A DNA stretch of 64,000 nt from Shimia sp047124445 (GTDB lineage: Bacteria; Pseudomonadota; Alphaproteobacteria; Rhodobacterales; Rhodobacteraceae): NCBI RefSeq assembly GCF_047124445.1, contig NZ_CP138921.1, forward strand, positions 2,976,001 to 3,040,000, written 5' to 3'. This document shows, one piece after another, positions 1 to 8,558 of this stretch. A model generated the notes under the pieces. The model was not told the origin of the DNA. It did no database searches and worked only from the letters and a program-made list of their open reading frames with translations. The stretch's first letter is position 1; every line of letters starts with the position of its first letter. A program made the position numbers and the translations under genes.

Positions 1-2
1 CC

Positions 3-776
3 TACAGCCCGAAATACACCAACGGCTACTTCCTGAATGCGGCGGATATGCAAAAGGGGCCTGACGGTGCTGAAATCCGCCCCGAGAACGAGCGTATCTA
101 CTTCACGCTGTTCAAGCGCACGCTGATCATGTCGCTGGCGATCACCGCTGCTTGTATCGCTCTGGCCTATCCGGTGGCTTGGTTGCTCGCCAACCTGCCA
201 TCCGCCAAAGCCAACCTGCTGATGATCCTGGTGTTGCTGCCCTTTTGGACCTCGCTGCTGGTGCGGACCTCGGCCTGGAAAGTGATGTTGCAACAGCAAG
301 GTGTGATCAATGACGTGCTGGTGTGGATTGGCCTTGTGGCCGATGACGCCCGACTGGTGATGATCAACAACCAAGCTGGTACCATCATCGCGATGACCCA
401 CATCCTGTTGCCGTTTATGATCCTGCCGATGTATTCGGTGATGCAGACCATCCAACCGACCTACCTGCGCGCGGCAAAATCCATGGGCGCAACCAATTGG
501 ACGGCCTTCTGGCGGGTTTACTTCCCGCTGTCCGTTCCGGGCATTGGCGCGGGCTCGATCCTCGTGTTCATTCTGGCGATTGGCTACTACATCACGCCGG
601 AACTGGTGGGCGGCACCAAAGGGGTGTTCATCTCCAACCGGATCGCCTTCCACATCTCGACCTCCCTGAACTGGGGCCTCGCTGCGGCGTTGGGCACCAT
701 CCTGCTGGCGGTCGTGCTGATCCTCTACTGGGCCTATGACAAGATCGTCGGCATCGACAACGTGAAATTGGGATAA
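3..776 (+). CDS. ABC transporter permease, PotB-like (5' partial)
   Basis: Inner-membrane permease of a polyamine-type (spermidine/putrescine, PotB-like) ABC importer. The reading frame is open from the first bases of the window, so the true start lies upstream; the ATG at 48 is internal to the frame. About 257 residues are visible, with five or six hydrophobic segments. The cytoplasmic EAA loop that docks on the ATPase is seen as AAKSMGATNWTAFWRVYFPLSVPG. The second permease follows after 5 bp, so the two are co-transcribed; the binding protein and ATPase must lie upstream, outside the window. The family is clear from the loop and layout, but the substrate is inferred only. Confidence 0.85.
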   Translation, partial: YSPKYTNGYFLNAADMQKGPDGAEIRPENERIYFTLFKRTLIMSLAITAACIALAYPVAWLLANLPSAKANLLMILVLLPFWTSLLVRTSAWKVMLQQQGVINDVLVWIGLVADDARLVMINNQAGTIIAMTHILLPFMILPMYSVMQTIQPTYLRAAKSMGATNWTAFWRVYFPLSVPGIGAGSILVFILAIGYYITPELVGGTKGVFISNRIAFHISTSLNWGLAAALGTILLAVVLILYWAYDKIVGIDNVKLG

Positions 777-781
777 GAATC

Positions 782-1996
782 ATGGCTGCACTCACTCCAA
801 TTTCCCGCAAACCTATGTCTCTGGTGCTGCCCACAGTGGCAGCGGCAGGGGGCTTCTTTGGCCTCTTTGTTGGCACCGCCAATGGCTCCGGCCTGCTGGG
901 CGTGCTGATCGGCGCCGCGTTGGCGGTTATCCTGGCCGTGGTCTACATCAACGTGCTGAAAAACGAGGCCCTGTCCAAATGGATCAATATCGCGCTGTTT
1001 GGCGTGTTGGGTTTTGTCTTTGGCGGCGGCATTGCAGCGGCCCTGATCGGGCTGCTCTATGGCTGGTTCATCCACTGGTTCACTTACTGGCTCTACGAAG
1101 GTCGCTACCGCGCGCGTCTGTTGCCGTATCTGACCCCTGGTCAGGTGCTGTGGCACTACAGCTTCCGTGTGATTTGTGGCGCGATCTTTGTGTTCCTGAT
1201 CACGCCGGTGCTGGTGGTGATGCCACTGTCGTTTAACGCGCAGGACTTCTTTACCTTCACACCAGAAATGCTGCGGTTGGATCCGGCGGGCTACTCGCTG
1301 AAGCACTATCAGGACTTCTTCACCAACAACGAATGGCAGCGGAGCTTCAAGAACTCGCTGATCATTGCACCAATTGCCACCATCATCTCGGTGAGCCTCG
1401 GCACCTTGGCGGCCATCGGCCTGAGCCAAGCACATGTTCCGGGCCGTCGCGCGATCATGGCAATCCTGATTTCGCCAATGATTGTGCCGCTGATCATCTC
1501 CGCCACCGGCATGTTCTTCTTCTACAGCCAGATCGGTAACTGGATGGAAGCCACGCTGGGCCTGAACAAGACTTTTGTGGGCTACGTGAAAGTGATCCTG
1601 GCACATGCGGTTCTAGGCATTCCCTTTGTGATCATCACCGTGACCGCCACGCTGGTGGGCTTTGACCGCTCCCTGACACGGGCGGCGGCCAATATGGGTG
1701 CCAACCCGGTGACCACCTTCTTCCGCGTGCAGATGCCGCTGATCCTGCCCGGCGTGATCTCCGGTGGCCTGTTTGCCTTCATCACGTCGTTTGATGAGGT
1801 CGTGGTGGTGCTGTTTGTCGGCTCGGCTGGTCAGAAGACCCTGCCATGGCAGATGTTCACCGGACTGCGCGAGCAGATCAGCCCAACCATTCTGGCGGTG
1901 GCCACGATCCTGGTTGGCATCTCGATCCTGCTGCTCGCCACCGTGGAAATGCTGCGCCGCCGCTCTGAGCGGCTGCGGGGCATGTCCCCTAGCTGA
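782..1996 (+). CDS. ABC transporter permease, PotC-like, with extended N-terminus
   Basis: Second inner-membrane permease of the same importer. The EAA loop reads AANMGANPVTTFFRVQMPL and is followed by the TSFDEV segment typical of PotC-type subunits. At 404 residues it is about 120-130 residues longer than ordinary PotC proteins (about 260-280). The extra length is an N-terminal block with two or three hydrophobic glycine/alanine-rich segments before the usual first helix near residue 140. It starts 5 bp after the upstream permease stop. Permease identity is firm; the role of the extension is unknown and the substrate is not determined. Confidence 0.88.
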   Translation: MAALTPISRKPMSLVLPTVAAAGGFFGLFVGTANGSGLLGVLIGAALAVILAVVYINVLKNEALSKWINIALFGVLGFVFGGGIAAALIGLLYGWFIHWFTYWLYEGRYRARLLPYLTPGQVLWHYSFRVICGAIFVFLITPVLVVMPLSFNAQDFFTFTPEMLRLDPAGYSLKHYQDFFTNNEWQRSFKNSLIIAPIATIISVSLGTLAAIGLSQAHVPGRRAIMAILISPMIVPLIISATGMFFFYSQIGNWMEATLGLNKTFVGYVKVILAHAVLGIPFVIITVTATLVGFDRSLTRAAANMGANPVTTFFRVQMPLILPGVISGGLFAFITSFDEVVVVLFVGSAGQKTLPWQMFTGLREQISPTILAVATILVGISILLLATVEMLRRRSERLRGMSPS

Positions 1997-2112
1997 CCCC
2001 GTTAGGGATTTCACAGCACATTTTAAGCAACATGGACAAAGTCGGGCACTCCCGACTTTGTCCGCTGTCACGTCTGTGGCATAGATTTTGCACGTAAACG
2101 GAACGAGTACTT

Positions 2113-2685
2113 ATGCATAGACGTCATTTCCTGGCCGCTGGTGCCAGCCTTCTTGCCACCCCCCATGTCCTGCGTGCCGCCCAAGGCGGTGAGTTCGAGT
2201 TGATGGAGCACCTGAAACCCAAAGAGGTCCGGGTGAAGAAGAAATACGGCTTCCAGCCGGGACAGCTGGTTGTGGTGCTGGCCTCTTACCACCTCTATCA
2301 CATGCAGGATGAGCGCAACGCGATCCGCTATGGCGTGGCAATTGGGCAAGAAGGGTTGAACTTCTCCGGCCGTGCCACCATTGACCGCAAGGTGGAATGG
2401 CCGAGCTGGCGTCCAACGCAAGAGATGATCGAGCGCAATCCGGCCTATGCCAAATACGAAGACGGTATGCCGGGTGGGCCAAACAACCCGCTGGGATCGC
2501 GGGCGATGTATTTGTACCAGAACGGCCGTGACACGCTGTTCCGCATCCATGGCACCACCGCGCCGCAGTCGATTGGCACGCCAAGTTCAAACGGCTGCAT
2601 CCGCATGGCGAACTGGCACATCGAACAGCTCTATGAGCAGGTGCCTCTGGGCACCGAGGTGATTGTGATCAGCGGCCGCGAGTAA
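2113..2685 (+). CDS. L,D-transpeptidase (YkuD family), Tat-type signal
   Basis: Periplasmic cysteine transpeptidase that forms 3-3 cross-links in peptidoglycan or attaches proteins to it. The N-terminus (MHRRHFLAAGASLLATP) looks like a twin-arginine or Sec signal that ends near VLRAAQ. The YkuD catalytic signature is complete: the histidine in RIHGTTAP and the cysteine in SSNGCIRM (near residues 142 and 160). The length of 190 residues suits a single-domain enzyme. It stands alone, 116 bp after the permease gene, and is followed by a strong hairpin terminator shared with the convergent transglycosylase gene. Physiological targets cannot be read from sequence. Confidence 0.9.
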   Translation: MHRRHFLAAGASLLATPHVLRAAQGGEFELMEHLKPKEVRVKKKYGFQPGQLVVVLASYHLYHMQDERNAIRYGVAIGQEGLNFSGRATIDRKVEWPSWRPTQEMIERNPAYAKYEDGMPGGPNNPLGSRAMYLYQNGRDTLFRIHGTTAPQSIGTPSSNGCIRMANWHIEQLYEQVPLGTEVIVISGRE

Positions 2686-2708
2686 GCCAGACTACCCGAG
2701 ACACAACA

Positions 2709-2740
2709 AAAGGCGCACCGGATCAGGATGCGCCTTTCTT
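2709..2740. terminator. Bidirectional intrinsic terminator
   Basis: A perfect 9-bp stem (AAAGGCGCA with TGCGCCTTT, 2709-2717 and 2729-2737) has A and T tracts on its two sides. It lies between the convergent L,D-transpeptidase and transglycosylase genes and can serve both strands. Confidence 0.8.
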
Positions 2741-2746
2741 GATGTC

Positions 2747-4018
2747 TTAGCGTAGGGTTTTCAGCAGGGTTAGAGACGCATATCCGTCTGGCACCATGCC
2801 TTCGGCGCGTTGATACTCCCGCACAGCGGCGATGGTGAGCGGGCCAATTTTGCCGTCGATCTTTTGGGTGTCAAAACCAGCTTTGGTCAGGCGTTTTTGA
2901 AGCTCGATCCGCTCTTTGTAGGTCAATGCGCGGTCGCCACGGGGCCAGTTTCCTTGAATGGCTGGACCGCCCATGATGCGGTCGCTGAGATGGCCGACAC
3001 CAATCACATAGGCGTCCGCCGTGTTGTAGTGCTCGATCACGTCAAAATTCTTGAAGATCATAAAGGCAGCCCCCTGCGCGCCGGCAGGTAGAAGGATGGA
3101 CGCCTTGCCATGGTTGGGCACCGCACGGCCACGCATATCCTTGATGCCCAGACGCGCCCACTCGCTGGGGTTCTTCAGGTTCTCGCGATTGGCGGAGGCG
3201 TAATCAAACCCTTTGGGCAATTTCACTTCTACACCCCAAGGCTGGTTCTTTTTCCAGCCGAAGTGCTTGAGATAGGCGGCGGTGGAAGCCAGCGCGTCGG
3301 TGGGGTCACCCGACCAGATGTCACGCTTGCCATCGCCGGTAAAATCCACCGCGTAGGACTGGAACGACGTGGGCATAAATTGGGTATGGCCCATGGCGCC
3401 GGCCCAGCTGCCTTTCATGTTTTGCGCGCTGACATCGCCGTTTTGCAGGATGCTGAGCGCAGCGGTGAGCTGTTCCTCAAAGAAATCACCGCGGCGACCG
3501 TCATAGGCAAGCGTCGCGAGGGCCTCAATCACCGGTGTGCTGCCTTTGAAGGTGCCATAGGCGCTTTCCAGACCCCAGATCGCGACCACAACCTCTTTGT
3601 CCACGCCGTAGCGCTTTTCGATCTTTTGCAGCGTGGCGTTGTGTTTGTTCAGCGCGGCCTTGCCGTTGCGGATACGGGCGTCGGAGGCAGCACTGTCGAG
3701 GTAATCCCAAATGGTCTTGGTGAACTCGTTTTGATTGCGGTCTTTCTTGATGATGTCGGCGTTGTACTGAACGCCTTGAAAGGCCTGATCAAACACCGTC
3801 GCGCTGATCCCCGCCTTGAGGGCGCGTGACTTGTAGCGTTTGATCCAGCGTTGCAGGCCTTTGGTGGAGGCGGCGGCTTCAATGGGGTTTTGCGCCGCCA
3901 AAGCATCCGCCAAAGGACGCAGCACAGGACGGAGAGACTGCGACGGTGCCCCGGCAGAAACCGTTGACGCGACAACGGTGCCGATAACCAGACTCACCAC
4001 GAAACCAGATATGCGCAT
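2747..4018 (-). CDS. Lytic murein transglycosylase (MltB-like) with peptidoglycan-binding domain
   Basis: Periplasmic enzyme that cleaves glycan strands of peptidoglycan and forms 1,6-anhydro ends. I place the start at the ATG at 4018 because a hydrophobic signal peptide (MRISGFVVSLVIGTVVAST) begins there; the open frame extends 18 codons further with no signal-like sequence. The MltB/SLT_2 catalytic glutamate is in WGLESAYGTFKG, followed by GAMGHTQFMP. A C-terminal PG_binding_1 domain (LTKAGFDTQKIDGKIGPLT) occupies about the last 65 residues. The 423-residue length matches this two-domain family. No lipobox is visible, so it is probably soluble in the periplasm. Confidence 0.9.
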   Translation of the reverse strand: MRISGFVVSLVIGTVVASTVSAGAPSQSLRPVLRPLADALAAQNPIEAAASTKGLQRWIKRYKSRALKAGISATVFDQAFQGVQYNADIIKKDRNQNEFTKTIWDYLDSAASDARIRNGKAALNKHNATLQKIEKRYGVDKEVVVAIWGLESAYGTFKGSTPVIEALATLAYDGRRGDFFEEQLTAALSILQNGDVSAQNMKGSWAGAMGHTQFMPTSFQSYAVDFTGDGKRDIWSGDPTDALASTAAYLKHFGWKKNQPWGVEVKLPKGFDYASANRENLKNPSEWARLGIKDMRGRAVPNHGKASILLPAGAQGAAFMIFKNFDVIEHYNTADAYVIGVGHLSDRIMGGPAIQGNWPRGDRALTYKERIELQKRLTKAGFDTQKIDGKIGPLTIAAVREYQRAEGMVPDGYASLTLLKTLR

Positions 4019-4080
4019 CACACTTTTCCCTGCCTGTTTTGAAGAAGTGTAGCGCGGGGATGGGGGCGGCAAAAGCGCTC

Positions 4081-4797
4081 TCAGCCGGAGGCGCGGGGAT
4101 TTGCCGATGCGTCTATTTCTGCCTGTAATCGCGCTTTGAACTCCCGCAGCATGGGAATGCGGCGCGGGCGGAAGGAGCGGTCGCTCAGACTGAGGTTATC
4201 CATGCGATCCAGGCGGAAGGCGCGATAGTCTGTGCGCAGGTGGCAATAGGCCAGCAGGCAATGCACATTCTGCATGAAGACGATGGAAAGCGGATCAACT
4301 TCGCGCGTTGTTCGTCGGCCTTCCGCATCGCCATAGTCAAAGGCCACGGTCCGTTCCTCCCAGGCGGCTTGGCGCAGGGCGCCCGCATCGATGGTGATCT
4401 CTGGGGGCTTGTGGAAGCGTTTGGCAGTGAGGACGGCATGCTTCAGGCGATGCGCCTGGGCTTCCGGAAGGCGCGATTTCAGCTTGGTTAGAGCGGTTTT
4501 TGCCGCGTTGGCGAGGGATGGATCAGCCACTTCCATAACCTCTTTGAGCCCGACCACGAGCGCCTCAATTTCTTCCGGCACAAAGCCAAGGGGCGGCAAA
4601 GTCGCGTCTTCAATAAAGGTGAAGCCAAACCCAGCCTCCCCGTCAATCACGGCACCGAGGCTGCGTAGGCTGTCGATGTCGCGGTAGATTGTGCGCTCTG
4701 ACACGCCGGTTTCCTGCGCCAGGGCTTGCGCGGTGGCGGGGGGCGGCAGGTCGCGCAGGGCCTGCATGAGTTGGAACAGTCGGTCGGTGCGGCTCAT
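4081..4797 (-). CDS. YafY/WYL-family transcriptional regulator
   Basis: DNA-binding regulator with an N-terminal winged helix (HTH_11, residues 1-60, including GVSERTIYRDIDSLRSLG) and a C-terminal WYL domain that in this family senses a ligand. The length of 238 residues is typical. It is divergent from the GST-like gene at 4884, across an 86-bp gap holding a direct repeat of ACTGACA. This arrangement suggests that it controls itself and the GST-like gene. A second regulator of the same type sits at 43217, next to a palindrome with the same half-site. The signal sensed is unknown. Confidence 0.85.
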   Translation of the reverse strand: MSRTDRLFQLMQALRDLPPPATAQALAQETGVSERTIYRDIDSLRSLGAVIDGEAGFGFTFIEDATLPPLGFVPEEIEALVVGLKEVMEVADPSLANAAKTALTKLKSRLPEAQAHRLKHAVLTAKRFHKPPEITIDAGALRQAAWEERTVAFDYGDAEGRRTTREVDPLSIVFMQNVHCLLAYCHLRTDYRAFRLDRMDNLSLSDRSFRPRRIPMLREFKARLQAEIDASANPRASG

Positions 4798-4818
4798 GAT
4801 TTAGGGATACTGCACCCT

Positions 4819-4835
4819 ACTGACAGAAACTGACA
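4819..4835. promoter_or_regulatory. Candidate YafY operator: direct repeat ACTGACA-GAA-ACTGACA
   Basis: Two identical heptamers (4819-4825 and 4829-4835) lie in the divergent promoter region between the YafY regulator and the GST-like gene. The same heptamer forms the arms of a perfect palindrome in front of the other YafY operon at 42836. The operator role is inferred from position and recurrence. Confidence 0.45.
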
Positions 4836-4883
4836 AGAGGGGTGTTTAAGACTGGCTCCACAATCAATCAGTGGAGAGTTCCC

Positions 4884-5618
4884 ATGCACCTTATTGTTTT
4901 CCCCGGCGACGCGCAGTTTCCCACCCATTCGCCATTCTGCCTGAAGGCCATGTGCCTGTTGGAAATGGCCAAGGTCGACTGGCAGCCAGAGCTGATCCAG
5001 GACTTTGAATCACTGCCGTTGGGCAAGGTACCGGTGGCTCGGGTTGGCGATGCTTTGATCCCGGACAGCCACAACATTCAGGCCTATTTAGAGACTAATG
5101 GCGCGGATTTCATGCCGGGTTTGAGCCGGATTGAAAAGGCAGCAACGCACGCCCTGATCCGCACCGTGGAAGAGAGCCTGCGCCTTGGGCTGGTGCATGA
5201 TCGCTGGCTGAACGACGATTGTTGGGCCGTGATGAAGGAGATCTTCTTTGCCGCGGTGCCTGCGCCAATGCGGGATCAGGCGGCAGAGGAAGCGCGCGGC
5301 CATGTGCGGGCTGGCTTGATGTCTGAAGGCATCGCGCGGTTCTCGCCAGAAGACCGTCAAGCGCGGTTTGACAAAGATCTGGAGGTGATTGACGCGAAAC
5401 TCGACGGGCTGTCGTTCCTGTTTGGCGACACGCCAACAGCCGCAGATGCGGCGGTCGCGCCGGTGTTGGATATGATTCTGACCTTGCCGGTGGCCACCGA
5501 CCTGCGCAAAGCGGTTGAGGCCCGTCCCGCGCTGGCGGCCTATGTGGCGCGCGTGCGGGAGGCGATTTATCCGGATCCGGCGCGGGTGATGTCTGCGTTT
5601 AGCGCCGCCGCCGAGTGA
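4884..5618 (+). CDS. Glutathione S-transferase family protein
   Basis: Cytosolic GST-fold protein of 244 residues. The start at 4884 is preceded by GGAGAG at the right spacing; an upstream ATG at 4842 would add 14 residues outside the fold. The thioredoxin-like N-domain (about residues 1-80) has SPFCLKA at the expected active-site turn, the cis-proline segment GKVPVARV and the binding segment IPDSHNIQAYLE. A helical C-domain follows. It is divergent from a YafY regulator, which often controls such enzymes. Its 3' end overlaps the convergent rnr gene by 20 bp. Its substrate is unknown. Confidence 0.85.
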   Translation: MHLIVFPGDAQFPTHSPFCLKAMCLLEMAKVDWQPELIQDFESLPLGKVPVARVGDALIPDSHNIQAYLETNGADFMPGLSRIEKAATHALIRTVEESLRLGLVHDRWLNDDCWAVMKEIFFAAVPAPMRDQAAEEARGHVRAGLMSEGIARFSPEDRQARFDKDLEVIDAKLDGLSFLFGDTPTAADAAVAPVLDMILTLPVATDLRKAVEARPALAAYVARVREAIYPDPARVMSAFSAAAE

Positions 5619-7866
5619 CCTTGCGTTTCGTCTTGGCCGCCTTGTGCTTTGCCTTGGTGGCCTTGCGACGGGTGGGGCCGCCACGGCTCCGCCCTTTTCC
5701 TCCACCACGGCCCGCGCGTTTGACCAGCTCGCCATCCAGAGAAATCAACTCCAACGCGATGCCACCCGTCACCGGCGCGGCCTCGGTCAGGCGGGCCGTC
5801 ACACGTTGGCCGAGACCAATCACGATGCCGGTGTCCGATCCGGTGAGCGTGTTGGTTTCGCTGTCAAAATGGAAATACTCGCGACCCAGCTCCCGCATCG
5901 GGATCAGGCCATCAGCGCCGGTTTCATCCAGCTTCACAAACACGCCAAAGCGGGCGATGCCGCTCACGCGGCCGGTGAATTCGTTGCCGATGCGTTCGGA
6001 CATGTAGGCGGCGAGGTATCGGTCCGTGGTGTCGCGTTCCGCCAGCATCGAGCGACGTTCGGTGTCCGAAATATGCGTGGCGGTTTTTTCGAGAACTTCG
6101 GTGGCCTCAGGAGTGAGGCCGTCATCGCCCCAGCCGTGCGCCGAGATCAGAGCACGGTGCACGATTAGGTCGGCATACCGCCGGATTGGGGAGGTGAAGT
6201 GGGCATAAGCGCGCAGCGCGAGGCCGAAGTGGCCGAAGTTGGATGGCGCATAGTACGCCTGTGTCATGGAGCGCAGGGTGGAGATGTTGATCAACTCCGC
6301 CTGCTCCGTGCCGGCGGCGGCGTCCAGCAATTGGTTCAAATGACGTGTCTGCAGCACTTGCCCCTTGGCCAGTGTCAGGCCGGCGGCCTGGGCCGTGTCG
6401 CGCAGCGCGTTGAGTTTTTCGGGACTGGGTTCCTCGTGCACGCGGAACAGAAGCGGGGATTTCTTAGCGATCAGCGTTTCAGCGGCACAAACGTTGGAGA
6501 GCACCATGAACTCTTCGACCAGCTTGTGCGCGTCAAAGCGATCGCGGAAGTTCACAGAGGTGACTTCACCTGCGTCAGACAGCTCAATCTTGCGTTCCGG
6601 TAGGTCGAGCGCGAGCGGCTGACGCTCGGCTTTGGCCTTTGTTAGAGCCGCATAGGCTGCGTAGAGCGGCGTGATGATCTCATCCATCAAAGGCGCACAG
6701 CGTTCGTTTGGATGGCCGTCTTGCGCCTGTTGAACTTCGCCGTAGTTTAGCGAGGCGACAGAGCGGATCATGGCACGGGTGAACCGATGGCCGATCTTTT
6801 TACCCTTGCTGTCGATCTGAATGCGCAGAGCCAGAACAGCGCGGGGCACGCCTTCGTGCAGGGAACACAGATCGCCAGACAGGCGGTCCGGCAGCATCGG
6901 GACCACACGGTCCGGGAAGTAGCTGGAGTTGCCACGTTTGCGGGCCTCGCGATCAAGCGCGGTGTCGGATCGCACGTAGTGCGCGACATCGGCAATCGCG
7001 ACCCAGAGCACGTGGCCGCCCTCGTTTTTGGGATCGTCATCCGCATGCGCCCAGCAGGCGTCATCATGGTCGCGCGCATCCGCAGGATCGATGGTGACAA
7101 ACGGCATGTCGCGCAGATCTTCACGTTGGCCCAAAGGCGCCGGTTTGGCCTTATCAGACTCTGTTACGACCTCATCCGGGAAGGTGTCCGGGATGCCATG
7201 TTGGTGGATGGCGATCAGGCTCACCGCCTTGGGTGCGGTGGGATCCCCAATGCGCGCAACGACGCGGGCGCGTGGCAAGCCGAGACGGCCTTTGGGGCCA
7301 GATTGTTCGGCCTCCACCAACTCGCCGTCTTTGGCCCCATGGGTTTGATCAGAGGCCACGGACCATTCTTTACCGTCGCCCTTGTCGATGGGCAGGATGC
7401 GGCCCCCTTCGGCGGTTTTGCGGAACATACCCAACACGCGGCGCGGGTTGGTGCCGATGCGGCGGATCAGACGGGCCTCGTATTGGATATCGCCATCGTC
7501 CAGCTTGGTCAGGCGACCGAGGATGCGGTCGCCCGCGCCGAGCGCCGGGTCAGACGCACGGGGCAGTACCAGAATCTTGGGCTCTTCTCCTTCGCCGTGC
7601 CATTCCAGTGGGCGGGCAAAGAGATCGCCATCGGCATCCGCTTCAAGGATTTGCAGCACGGTGACCGGCGGCAGGCTTTCCGGATCACGGTAGGTTTTCT
7701 TCCGTTTTTGCAGGTGCCCTTCGGCCTCCAGCTCCTTGAGCAGGCGCTTCAGGTCGATACGCGCAGCCCCTTTGATGCCAAAAGCTTTGGCGATGTCACG
7801 TCTGGAGGTGAGGGTCGGGTTCTCGGAAATCCACTCAAGGACTTCCTCTTTGCTGGGCATAGGCAT
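5599..7866 (-). CDS. rnr: Ribonuclease R
   Basis: Processive 3'-5' exoribonuclease that degrades structured RNA in the cytoplasm. The 755-residue protein has an N-terminal helix-turn-helix-like RNase R domain (1-70), cold-shock domains, the RNB catalytic domain with the aspartate cluster PADARDHDDACWA, and a C-terminal S1 domain (about 640-715, starting TGRVSGIARFGVFVKL). A very basic tail of about 40 residues rich in Lys, Arg and Gly follows, as is usual for RNase R. The last 20 bp overlap the convergent GST-like gene. Confidence 0.95.
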   Translation of the reverse strand: MPMPSKEEVLEWISENPTLTSRRDIAKAFGIKGAARIDLKRLLKELEAEGHLQKRKKTYRDPESLPPVTVLQILEADADGDLFARPLEWHGEGEEPKILVLPRASDPALGAGDRILGRLTKLDDGDIQYEARLIRRIGTNPRRVLGMFRKTAEGGRILPIDKGDGKEWSVASDQTHGAKDGELVEAEQSGPKGRLGLPRARVVARIGDPTAPKAVSLIAIHQHGIPDTFPDEVVTESDKAKPAPLGQREDLRDMPFVTIDPADARDHDDACWAHADDDPKNEGGHVLWVAIADVAHYVRSDTALDREARKRGNSSYFPDRVVPMLPDRLSGDLCSLHEGVPRAVLALRIQIDSKGKKIGHRFTRAMIRSVASLNYGEVQQAQDGHPNERCAPLMDEIITPLYAAYAALTKAKAERQPLALDLPERKIELSDAGEVTSVNFRDRFDAHKLVEEFMVLSNVCAAETLIAKKSPLLFRVHEEPSPEKLNALRDTAQAAGLTLAKGQVLQTRHLNQLLDAAAGTEQAELINISTLRSMTQAYYAPSNFGHFGLALRAYAHFTSPIRRYADLIVHRALISAHGWGDDGLTPEATEVLEKTATHISDTERRSMLAERDTTDRYLAAYMSERIGNEFTGRVSGIARFGVFVKLDETGADGLIPMRELGREYFHFDSETNTLTGSDTGIVIGLGQRVTARLTEAAPVTGGIALELISLDGELVKRAGRGGGKGRSRGGPTRRKATKAKHKAAKTKRKVTRRRR

Positions 7867-7904
7867 GGGTTGGCCCTAGCACGGGGGATGGGCGGCGTCA
7901 CGTG

Positions 7905-7976
7905 GGAAAGGAAAGGGGCCAGCCCCTTCTTGGGCCTGCAGCCCAATTCAACCCCGGGATATTTGGGGAAAGTGAA
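7905..7976. repeat. GC-rich intergenic element with stacked short inverted repeats
   Basis: The gap between rnr and the next gene contains GGGGCCAGCCCCT, GGGCCTGCAGCCC and CCCCGGGATATTTGGGG, three short inverted repeats in a row. From memory this resembles short palindromic elements common between roseobacter genes; I see no second copy in this window. It could also help terminate transcription. Confidence 0.35.
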
Positions 7977-7979
7977 TGA

Positions 7980-8558
7980 TTAGAAGCGCGCAAGATCGGC
8001 GGCGGTGTCCACATCCGCCAGCGTGGCGATGGTGGCAATGCGCGCATCAGGTAGGGTGGCACGGCTGTCAGCCAAGGCGTGTTCCGTGGACCATCGCACA
8101 TTGGCAAAGAGACCCGGCTTGGGCGCATGCTTCAGGCCCACCAGCCAGTAGCCACCGTCCGGCGCGGGGCCAAACACCGCATCGTGATCGCCCAACGCTT
8201 TGAAGGCCTGTGCGATGTGCGCAGGTTGAATGCCGGGAATATCGGCCCCAATGATGCAGGTGGGGCCTTGGTGGAAACGCAGCTGTCGCGCCATGCGATC
8301 CCCGAGGTTGCCAGTACCTTGCGGGACAAGTGGTAGATGGGCAGGCCAAACGCGCGATGTGCGGCCCTTGTGATCCGGCGCGACGGCTAGGATCAGGTTC
8401 CAACGCGGATCGTCGAGGCGGCGCAGTAGCGAGGCGGATTGGTGGCGGAACCACCAGGCGGCGGCGGTCATGCCCAGATCACGGCCCAGCCGGGTTTTCA
8501 CACGGCCGGGGCGCGGTTCCTTGATCATCACCACAAGGTTTGGGCGGTGTTTAGGCAA
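7980..8558 (-). CDS. TIGR04282-type glycosyltransferase-like protein
   Basis: Small nucleotide-diphospho-sugar transferase-fold protein, about 192 residues. It has the family's N-terminal signature MIKEPRPGRVKTRLG, a GTGNLGDRM segment, IGADIPG at the metal-binding position, and GPAPDGGYWLVGL. An ATG at 8528 would cut off the first beta strand (NLVVMIKEP). I therefore prefer the TTG at 8558, which overlaps the end of dapE by 8 bp and implies translational coupling. The family includes proteins linked to arsenosugar and thiolipid pathways, but no such partners are nearby and the substrate is unknown. Confidence 0.75.
   Translation of the reverse strand: MPKHRPNLVVMIKEPRPGRVKTRLGRDLGMTAAAWWFRHQSASLLRRLDDPRWNLILAVAPDHKGRTSRVWPAHLPLVPQGTGNLGDRMARQLRFHQGPTCIIGADIPGIQPAHIAQAFKALGDHDAVFGPAPDGGYWLVGLKHAPKPGLFANVRWSTEHALADSRATLPDARIATIATLADVDTAADLARF

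Noticed and set aside
734..1606. 290-codon - strand frame opposite the second permease
   Set aside because: Composition rich in His, Gln and Arg is typical of an antisense shadow of a membrane protein gene.
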